Positions 57,647 through 64,000 of a stretch of DNA of 64,000 nucleotides are shown one piece after another (position 1 is the stretch's first letter; each line of letters begins with the position of its first letter). Location of the stretch: positions 1 to 64,000 of the forward strand of contig JAETRD010000012.1 of the NCBI GenBank assembly GCA_021770345.1, given 5' to 3'. Both the position numbers and the translations under genes were made by a program. The notes below the pieces were generated by a model. It saw nothing but the letters and a program-made list of their open reading frames with translations, was not told where the DNA came from and ran no database searches. The DNA comes from Lachnospiraceae bacterium. GTDB taxonomy: Bacteria > Bacillota > Clostridia > Lachnospirales > Lachnospiraceae.

Positions 57647-58447
57647 ATGCTATGGGATACGCACATGCACAGCCTCTACTCCGGCGACAGTGACGCGCCG
57701 CAGGAGGAAATGATACAGGCCGCAAAAAGCAGACATCTTTCCGGCATCTGTTTTACCGACCATCTCGATCTCGACTACCCGGACGACCCGGATTTTTTTC
57801 TTCTGAATCTGCCGGACTATACGGCCGCAGTGCGCGCCGCACAACAGGCCCATCCCGACTTCCCGGTCCGCCTCGGCATCGAGCTCGGCCTCCAGCCGCA
57901 TCTTGCCGCGGCGCACGCCGAGCTTTTAAAAGAGTATCCGTTTGACTTTGTCATCGGCTCCTCCCATCTCGTGTGCGGCGCCGACCCCTATTACCCCGCC
58001 TTCTGGGAAAACCGGAGCGAGGAGGAGGGATGGATTCTCTATTTCTCGTCGATTCTCGATAACATTCGGGCATTTGACGGCTTTGACGTCTACGGGCATC
58101 TCGATTATATCGTGCGCTACGGTCCGAACCGGAACCGCTTTTACGACTGGAAAAACTACGCCGATCTCATCGACGCCGTCCTCACGGAGCTGATTTCGCG
58201 CGGAAAAGGCCTCGAACTCAACACCGGCGGCTTTAAATACGGCCTCGGCCACCCGAACCCGACCGAGGAGATTCTCGCGCGCTACCGCGCGCTCGGCGGC
58301 GAGATTGTCACCGTCGGCTCCGACGCACACGACCCGGCGCATGTGGCTTTTGCCTTTGATCAGGTTTCCGGCATCTTAAAGGCGGCAGGATTTTCCCGTT
58401 TTACCGTATACAGAGACAGAAAGCCGGAATTTGTCCGGCTGCCTTAA
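57647..58447 (+). CDS. PHP-domain phosphatase (HisJ-like)
   Basis: This is a 266-residue protein, MLWDTHMHSLYSGDSDAPQE, with the PHP motif DTHMHSLYS, then CFTDHLDLDYP, RLGIELGLQ, VIGSSHLVCG, YGHLDYIVRYG and VTVGSDAHDPAHVAFAF: the full set of metal ligands. Members hydrolyse histidinol phosphate or other phosphoesters. Isolated from other his genes, the substrate is uncertain. The ATG at 57,647 has GGGAG 8 nt upstream. Confidence 0.88.
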   Translation: MLWDTHMHSLYSGDSDAPQEEMIQAAKSRHLSGICFTDHLDLDYPDDPDFFLLNLPDYTAAVRAAQQAHPDFPVRLGIELGLQPHLAAAHAELLKEYPFDFVIGSSHLVCGADPYYPAFWENRSEEEGWILYFSSILDNIRAFDGFDVYGHLDYIVRYGPNRNRFYDWKNYADLIDAVLTELISRGKGLELNTGGFKYGLGHPNPTEEILARYRALGGEIVTVGSDAHDPAHVAFAFDQVSGILKAAGFSRFTVYRDRKPEFVRLP

Positions 58448-58526
58448 CCGCAGGGCTCTTACTCTCAACAGACAAAAGAACACACGGTCGGAAAAGAGCC
58501 GGCCGCATGATATCATGGTGAAGCAA

Positions 58527-59168
58527 ATGAATGAAGAAAAAATAGAATTTTATCTGCACAGTCTGATGTGCCTGATCGGAGGATTTTTCGGCGGCTACGC
58601 GCTTCTGTCCCGCGGCGGGAATTTCGGGAATGCCCAGACCTGCAACATGATCGAGATTGTGCTGACGCTGCTCGGCCGCAATTATCCGCAGGTTCTCCTT
58701 CGCCTGCTCGGCTTGTTCCTGTACGCTGCGGCGATTTTTCTGTGCCTTGTGCTCGAAAAGAGAACTTCCGTCAATGTCCGGCGCTACGCGATCTCCGTCG
58801 ACATTGCCGGCGCGTTTCTCCTCTGCCTGATTCCCCGGGAAGCGGATGTCCTCGCGGGAATCCTGCCTCTCTTTTTCATGATGGCAACCCAGTGGACCGT
58901 CTTCCACGGAAATGAGAAGTACAACTGTTCCACGATTTTTTCCACAAATAACTTAAAGCAGTTCACGCTCTCCGCCGGCGGATATCTGCTCGATAAGACC
59001 GACGCGCAGCTTGACAAGGCAAAATTTTTCGGACTCTCGCTGCTCTGCTACCACATCGGCGCCGCAGGCTCTTTTTTCGCCTGCCGCACACTCATTTCCC
59101 TGGCGAGTCTGTGTGTGCTGCCGGCTGCGGCGACCGCAATGGCGCTGACTTTCGTGCGCCGCAGATAA
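58527..59168 (+). CDS. DUF1275 (YoaK) family membrane protein
   Basis: This is a 213-residue protein with about six hydrophobic segments. FYLHSLMCLIGGFFGGYALL, GGNFGNAQTCNMIEIVLTLL and FFMMATQWTVFHGNEKYNCS-like motifs match DUF1275 proteins, predicted transporters of unknown substrate. The start at 58,527 has GGTGA upstream; an ATG 12 nt earlier is in frame. It follows the PHP phosphatase by 79 nt in the same direction and is followed by a terminator. Confidence 0.82.
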   Translation: MNEEKIEFYLHSLMCLIGGFFGGYALLSRGGNFGNAQTCNMIEIVLTLLGRNYPQVLLRLLGLFLYAAAIFLCLVLEKRTSVNVRRYAISVDIAGAFLLCLIPREADVLAGILPLFFMMATQWTVFHGNEKYNCSTIFSTNNLKQFTLSAGGYLLDKTDAQLDKAKFFGLSLLCYHIGAAGSFFACRTLISLASLCVLPAAATAMALTFVRRR

Positions 59169-59210
59169 CAATACGGTATCTGACGCCTCCGCCGCTCCCG
59201 CACACGAAAA

Positions 59211-59248
59211 AACCGGGTGTCTTCGTTCGGAAGACATCCCGGTTAAAA
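59211..59248. terminator. Bidirectional terminator
   Basis: AACCGGGTGTCTTC (59,212-59,225) and GAAGACATCCCGGTT (59,231-59,245) form a stem with one bulge, with A-rich and T-rich flanks. It separates converging genes. Confidence 0.8.
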
Positions 59249-59263
59249 TTCTCATGCCCCTGT

Positions 59264-59755
59264 TTAATTGTAGAACTGCTGTCCCGAAACACGGAGATTC
59301 TTGTCGTAGGAAAGGAACTTCACGATCGCCACGATCGGGATCAGGCCCGACACATAGCCGAGCGCCTGTACCTCGCTCTCCGGCTTATTCTCCACGCGGG
59401 AATAGATATAGATAAAGCAGGTTCCCAGACAGATCACACGCACAACCAGACCGAGAAAATTGCCGACATTCGGTATGTAGCCTACCGCGAGCCACGCGAT
59501 CCACCAAAAACTGAACACCATATTCGGCAGCTCAAATCCGAATATTCTCGTATTCCCGTTTTCATCCGCCGTCACCCTCGCCAGTGCGAAGTAGTTCAAA
59601 AGCGGAATCCACGCCATCCAGGAATTCGCATATCCCAGAATCGTGAGAACTCTCATAATCGCCAGCGCTTCCACAACATACAGCGCCACCGCGATCGCAA
59701 GGCATACCAGCAGTACGCCCATCGACATAGCCGTCAACAATGCAAACACTTCCAT
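59264..59755 (-). CDS. Small membrane protein (DUF5684-like)
   Basis: This is a 163-residue protein with four predicted membrane helices. The VLTILGYANSWMAWIPLLNY motif followed by NYFALARVTA and the C-terminal IPIVAIVKFLSYDKNL are typical of signal-peptidase-I-associated or DUF5684 membrane proteins of clostridia. The function is unknown. GAGGAGG precedes the start. It lies alone between the DUF1275 gene and the chemoreceptor. Confidence 0.65.
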   Translation of the reverse strand: MEVFALLTAMSMGVLLVCLAIAVALYVVEALAIMRVLTILGYANSWMAWIPLLNYFALARVTADENGNTRIFGFELPNMVFSFWWIAWLAVGYIPNVGNFLGLVVRVICLGTCFIYIYSRVENKPESEVQALGYVSGLIPIVAIVKFLSYDKNLRVSGQQFYN

Positions 59756-59836
59756 TTTGTATCATCCTCCTCATTTTGCTGCATTTTCATAACACCATCA
59801 CAATATCACAGCAAACGCGCAATGTCAATTTCCCGG

Positions 59837-61558
59837 TCAGACTTTAAATTTGTGCACCTCGCTCTGGAGCTGTCCCGCGATGTCGAGATTGCCGTCCGCC
59901 TCGGATTCGATATCCTCCATGCCCTGGTTCAGCTCGACCGAAATCTGCGCCACGTTTGTGATGCCCTCCGCGCTCTCCTCGACAGCCACACGCACCGAAT
60001 CAACCGACGCATTGATGCGGTCCATATTTTCTTTCAGGCTTCCGCTCTCCCTTGCAAACTCCTGCAAAATCTGATTCAGCCGCTCCATATCATTCTGGTA
60101 ACTTTGACTGTTCTCGAGGAGTTTGTCATACCCGGCAACCGTCTCCTCCTCTAAGAACCGAATCATCCGGTCCGCCTCCGCCGCAAGCTCCGTGACTGCC
60201 TCAATCACCAGGCTGCTGACCTGATTGATTTCCTTGGCCGTGTTCGCCGAGTTTGCCGCAAGCGCACCGATCTCACCGGCCACGACCGCAAAGCCTCTTC
60301 CCGATTCGCCCGCTCTGGCCGCCTCGATGCTGGCGTTTAACGATAGCAGACTGGTCTGATCCGTGATTTTGATAATATCGGCCGTAAGGTCATTGATCCG
60401 CTCGACCGCTTTTGATTTCTCGATTTTTTCATGCAGGGCGTCCGCCATCTCACCGGCGCGCCGTCTGACCGTCTGCTGCTCCGCCTGTGCACTCGTGTAA
60501 ATCCCCCGTGCCTTCTGCATAACCTCCGCCGCGGTCTCGCTCTCGCTCTCGGCTTTTCCTGCGATCTCCTGCGTCGTGCCGTAAATCTGCTTCATCGAGT
60601 CGTTGATCTCCACCAGGGACGCGCTCGTCTCCTCCATTGCGGCGCTCATCTCCTCCACGGACGCCGAGACATTCGAGACATGGTCTTTCGCGTTTGTCAG
60701 ATGGTCCGCCACGAGTCTCGACGAGCTGTCAAGCTGCGTGGAATTCTGCGTAATCTCGAGAATGATTCCGCGGATATACTCAAGAAGCGCATTTACGTTG
60801 CCGGCAATCAGCTCCAGCTCATCGCCGGAGGTCACCCGAAGCTTCTGCGTCAGGTCCCCCTCGTTATGAACCAGATCATAGACCTTGCCGTTAATGGATT
60901 TCAGTCCTTTTAATATGCCGTTGACAATCAGAACCAGCATCGCGATTGCGGCCAGAAGGCAGACGGCTCCCAGCTGAATGATACTCGTCCGCACGCGCTC
61001 TAAACGATCCTGAATCGTTGACGCATCGTAGTCGCTTCCCAGCACTCCGACAACCTCGCCTGCACCGTTTCGAATCGGCAGATACACCGAAATCAGGTTT
61101 CCGTATTCCGTGTTGTCGATATAATCCTGCGCCTGCGGTTCACCGGCAAACACACCCGCCAGTTCCTCGTAGGATGCCTCAAACAAGGTCCCCGGCAGAT
61201 TCTGCTGCTCCGTCTCGTCCGTGTCCATACTGTAATACACCTTTCCGTCCTGCTCATACAGCGTATACAGATAGGCGATTCCGCATGTCTTCTGGATATC
61301 CCGCATGTCCGCGAGCATGATATGGTAGACTCCGGCCTTCTCGAAACCTTCCGATACCCCCGTCAGCGCATCCCCTTTCACCGCGGAAAGCGCAACATTT
61401 GCCGCCATCTCGGCCTCCTCAATTCCCATCTCCATCATACCGAAATACACATGCCGGTATGCATTGAGGCCGAGTATCAGGCAGATTGCCGTCACCAGTA
61501 TCATTGACGGAACCAATATTTTGGTTCGAATGCTTAGTTTGCGTACTTTCTGTTTCAT
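59837..61558 (-). CDS. Methyl-accepting chemotaxis protein
   Basis: This is a 573-residue receptor, [20 protein letters not shown]. It has two membrane helices (residues ~13-32 and ~185-205), a periplasmic/extracellular dCache-like sensor between them ([13 protein letters not shown] near the end, [15 protein letters not shown]), a HAMP segment, and a long signalling coiled coil with the hairpin tip [20 protein letters not shown]. It controls flagellar motility or another CheA pathway. It overlaps the HD-GYP gene stop by ATGA, so the two are coupled. Confidence 0.93.
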   Translation of the reverse strand: MKQKVRKLSIRTKILVPSMILVTAICLILGLNAYRHVYFGMMEMGIEEAEMAANVALSAVKGDALTGVSEGFEKAGVYHIMLADMRDIQKTCGIAYLYTLYEQDGKVYYSMDTDETEQQNLPGTLFEASYEELAGVFAGEPQAQDYIDNTEYGNLISVYLPIRNGAGEVVGVLGSDYDASTIQDRLERVRTSIIQLGAVCLLAAIAMLVLIVNGILKGLKSINGKVYDLVHNEGDLTQKLRVTSGDELELIAGNVNALLEYIRGIILEITQNSTQLDSSSRLVADHLTNAKDHVSNVSASVEEMSAAMEETSASLVEINDSMKQIYGTTQEIAGKAESESETAAEVMQKARGIYTSAQAEQQTVRRRAGEMADALHEKIEKSKAVERINDLTADIIKITDQTSLLSLNASIEAARAGESGRGFAVVAGEIGALAANSANTAKEINQVSSLVIEAVTELAAEADRMIRFLEEETVAGYDKLLENSQSYQNDMERLNQILQEFARESGSLKENMDRINASVDSVRVAVEESAEGITNVAQISVELNQGMEDIESEADGNLDIAGQLQSEVHKFKV

Positions 61559-62682
61559 GATATCATCTCTTTTCTCTGCTCTTCTTCTGTCCTGCTTCCA
61601 CTGTTCTCCCACTCGCGCATAAACTCATGCAGCTGCTCGGAAAAAACGTTTTTATTTGCCATCATGATCGCGATCAGCTCAGGGTCAAACTGCTTCCCCG
61701 CCTCCTTTTCCATAAGAGAAAACGCCTCGTCCTCCGTCATGCCCTTCTTGTAGCACCGCACGCTCGTCAGCGCGTCGAAGACATCCGCAAGCGCCATAAT
61801 CCTGGCTCCGAGCGGTATCTGCCCGCCGGACAGTCCGGCCGGATACCCCGTCCCGTCCCAGCGCTCATGGTGGTGGGTCGCCACATCCGCCGCAATGCTC
61901 ACATACCCCTGATCGTCAATCTCACTCATCGTCTTGCGGATGATATCGCCGCCTTTTGCCGCATGAGACTTCATTTTCTGGTATTCTTCCGGCGTAAATC
62001 TGCCCGGCTTGCGCAAAATCTCGTCATCCACATTGATCTTTCCGACATCGTGCATATAGGCCGCGCGGCAGAGCATTTCCGCATAATATTCGGTCAGCTC
62101 CATCGGCGCATAGCCTTCTTTTCGAAGGACATTGACCAGAAGCTCCACATATTTGCTCGTGCGCTTTACATGGCCGCCCGTGCTGCCGTCCCTGCTCTCG
62201 ATGATATTGGCCATCGCCTTTATCATCTCCTCCTGAATCATTCCGACCTGCTTTTCCCGGTTGATGATCGCCTCTGTCTGCGCGGACACCATCGTCTCAA
62301 GGTATTTCTGGTAACTGCGAATCTGAATGCAGTGCATAATCCTCCGCTTTAAGACAGATGCCGTAAACGGCTTCGAGACAAAATCCTCGGCACCTGCTTC
62401 AAGCGCCCTTGTCTCCGTCTCCGGCCCCTGCACTCCCGTCAGAAAAATAACCGGTATCCCCTTGGTATCCTTCCTCTTTTTGAGCTGCGCAAGCACCTCA
62501 AACCCGTCCATATCCGGCATATTGATATCCAGAAGAATCAAATCGGGCGTCATCTGATCCAATATCTGAAATGCGGTTTCCCCGGAAATCGCGCTCGCAA
62601 CCTTGTATTCGTCCTGTAAAATTCGCCGCGCTGCCTCGATAATGACCAGGTCATCATCGACAATTAAGATTTTGTACTGCAT
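61555..62682 (-). CDS. Response regulator with HD-GYP phosphodiesterase domain
   Basis: This is a 375-residue protein. The receiver domain (residues 1-125: [20 protein letters not shown], phosphoacceptor in [26 protein letters not shown]) is followed by an HD-GYP domain ([40 protein letters not shown]), which degrades cyclic di-GMP. The ATG at 62,682 has GGGGGAG 5 nt upstream. It is co-translated with the chemoreceptor, linking sensing with c-di-GMP turnover. Confidence 0.93.
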   Translation of the reverse strand: MQYKILIVDDDLVIIEAARRILQDEYKVASAISGETAFQILDQMTPDLILLDINMPDMDGFEVLAQLKKRKDTKGIPVIFLTGVQGPETETRALEAGAEDFVSKPFTASVLKRRIMHCIQIRSYQKYLETMVSAQTEAIINREKQVGMIQEEMIKAMANIIESRDGSTGGHVKRTSKYVELLVNVLRKEGYAPMELTEYYAEMLCRAAYMHDVGKINVDDEILRKPGRFTPEEYQKMKSHAAKGGDIIRKTMSEIDDQGYVSIAADVATHHHERWDGTGYPAGLSGGQIPLGARIMALADVFDALTSVRCYKKGMTEDEAFSLMEKEAGKQFDPELIAIMMANKNVFSEQLHEFMREWENSGSRTEEEQRKEMIS

Positions 62683-62807
62683 AAGCACTCCCCCATCGGT
62701 ATTTTAAACCAAAGTACTACCTCTAAGTATATCAAAAAAAACGGAAAACTGCCATATAAAATACAGAAAGTTGTATCAAATATGGCAGTAACCGTCTATA
62801 CCTCTGT

Positions 62808-64000
62808 CTATTTAAAATACGCTACCCCTGATTCAAACAGCTTTAAGTCCTGCTCCCCGTACACGTTGACGGCAACACTTCTGCCGCGGCGCTCGGAATG
62901 CGCCATCTTTCCGAGTATCCGGCCGTCCGGGCTTGTGATTCCCTCGACCGCCATGTAGGAGCCGTTGACATTCCATTCCCCGTCCATCGTCGGGTTGCCG
63001 CTCTCGTCCACATACTGCGTCGCCACCTGGCCGTCTGCAAACAGTTTATCGAGCCACTCCTTCGGCGCCACAAAGCGCCCCTCCCCGTGCGATACCGGAT
63101 TGCAGTAAACCTCCCCCGCACGGGCTTTCGCAAGCCACGGGGACTTGTCGGTGACAACCTTTGTGTATACCATCCTGCTGACATGACGTCCGATCGTGTT
63201 GTAGGTCAGCGTCGGCGAGTCGGCTGCCTGCGGACGGATTTCACCGTACGGCAGAAGACCGAGCTTCATCAGCGCCTGGAAGCCGTTGCAGATGCCGAGC
63301 ATCAGGCCGTCGCGCTCGTTTAGCAGCTTCATGACTGCCTCGCTCATCTTCGCGTTGCGGAACGCCGCCGCAAAGAATTTCGCGGAACCCTCCGGCTCGT
63401 CTCCGGCCGAAAATCCTCCCGGGAACATCACGATCTGCGCCTGTTCGATCGCCGCCGTAAACGCATCCACGGACGAGCGGATATCCTCCGCCGTCAGATT
63501 CTTAAACACCCGGACGAGCACATCCGCACCGGCTCTGCGAAACGCCGCCGCGCTGTCATACTCGCAGTTCGTGCCCGGGAACACCGGGATAAATACGGTC
63601 GGTTTCGCCACCTTATGCCGGCAGATATAGATGCTGTCCGCCTTATAAATGCCGGTCGAAACCGTCTCCTTCTCCTCCGTCACACGGGTCGGGAATACCT
63701 TCTCAAGCGTGCCCGTCCAGGCCGAAACTGCCTCCTCCATGGAAATGACCGCCTCTTTCCCGCCGCTTCCCGCAAAGACAAATGCCTGCCTTTCATTGAC
63801 CTGCCCCACAAGCCGTCCGCTGTCGGAAAGTCCCGCCTGGGCGAGCACTTCTTTTACCTGTGCCGCCCTCTCCGGCGCAACCTCGGCCACGATATTTCCG
63901 AAGCCCGGCGCAAAAAGAATCTCCGGACTCACATCCGCCTCGACAGTCACGCCCAGCTTATTTCCGAACGCCATCTTCGAGAGAGCAGCCGAAAGGCCTT
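62808..64000 (-). CDS. purL: Phosphoribosylformylglycinamidine synthase, C-terminal part (cut by window edge)
   Basis: At least 397 residues are visible, and the frame runs off the right edge with no start (SAALSKMAFGNKLGVTVEAD). The glutaminase half has VFPGTNCEYDSAAAFRRAGA, MFPGGFSAGDEPEG, LGICNGFQALMKLGLLPYGE (nucleophile cysteine), and NPVSHGEGRFVAP with HSERRGRS near the end. This is the single-chain PurL with a fused amidotransferase, which makes FGAM from FGAR. The first ~800 residues lie outside the window. Confidence 0.95.
   Translation of the reverse strand, partial: GLSAALSKMAFGNKLGVTVEADVSPEILFAPGFGNIVAEVAPERAAQVKEVLAQAGLSDSGRLVGQVNERQAFVFAGSGGKEAVISMEEAVSAWTGTLEKVFPTRVTEEKETVSTGIYKADSIYICRHKVAKPTVFIPVFPGTNCEYDSAAAFRRAGADVLVRVFKNLTAEDIRSSVDAFTAAIEQAQIVMFPGGFSAGDEPEGSAKFFAAAFRNAKMSEAVMKLLNERDGLMLGICNGFQALMKLGLLPYGEIRPQAADSPTLTYNTIGRHVSRMVYTKVVTDKSPWLAKARAGEVYCNPVSHGEGRFVAPKEWLDKLFADGQVATQYVDESGNPTMDGEWNVNGSYMAVEGITSPDGRILGKMAHSERRGRSVAVNVYGEQDLKLFESGVAYFK

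Noticed and set aside
59111-60154. 347-codon plus-strand frame across the DUF5684-like gene and chemoreceptor
   Set aside because: It crosses a bidirectional terminator and two well-supported genes on the other strand.

Overview
The window looks like the chromosome of a Gram-positive anaerobe of the Bacillota, most likely a Lachnospiraceae-type gut bacterium. The signs are LL-diaminopimelate aminotransferase (DapL), a glutamine synthetase followed by an ANTAR regulator, single-chain PurL, a Tad/Flp secretion locus, HD-GYP and GGDEF proteins, and strong purine-rich ribosome binding sites. This assignment is inference from gene content. No rRNA, tRNA or CRISPR array was seen.

Positions 1 to about 27,600 are the right-hand part of an integrated contractile-tailed prophage. 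Almost all of it is on the minus strand, and the left end lies outside the window. Read in the direction of transcription (high to low coordinate), the order is as follows. A large serine integrase (plus strand) and a DinD-like gene come first, next to two duplicated small-regulator modules, one of which carries a broken hicA and an intact hicB. Then come the cI/cro-like immunity switch (22.5-23.3 kb), many small early genes, a recombination and replication block (Gp157, ERF annealase, NinB-like protein, HNH protein, DnaD-type replication protein), a PAPS-reductase-like protein with Dam-type and C5 DNA methyltransferases, and a sigma-like late regulator. The late block follows: terminase small and large subunits, portal, minor head protein fused to a PBECR nuclease domain, a candidate structured RNA, scaffold, major capsid, connector and completion proteins, and the start of the tail sheath gene at the window edge. 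Lysis genes are not in view.

The prophage ends inside a host M23-type peptidase gene (27,579-28,199). That gene is intact up to the GTP motif that normally precedes the catalytic domain and then runs into phage DNA, so the phage has interrupted it. The rest of the peptidase gene should lie at the other end of the prophage.

The host part (28-64 kb) is housekeeping. It holds a Fur-family regulator with an ArsP-type exporter behind a striking repeat operator; dapL; a GGDEF protein divergent from a LytTR regulator; a hisA(eukaryotic type)-glnA-ANTAR operon; guaB; a CNNM/CorC transporter; an eight-gene Tad-like locus with a possible leader peptide; a LacI-like effector domain without a DNA-binding domain, followed by degV; and purB. 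An unusual purC-purF in-frame fusion comes next, followed by a promoter-to-terminator unit for a stand-alone small RNA. The window ends with a glycolysis cluster (gpmI, tpiA, pgk, gap), a CapA-like protein, a PHP phosphatase, a DUF1275 membrane protein, a chemoreceptor/HD-GYP pair and the 3' part of purL.

The best candidates for undescribed biology are: the pseudoknot-capable RNA and repeat-sharing terminator between the PBECR capsid gene and the scaffold gene; the duplicated antisense promoter cassettes in the early region; the duplicated regulator plus micro-ORF modules; and the PurC-PurF fusion, in which PurC lacks its C-terminal part.
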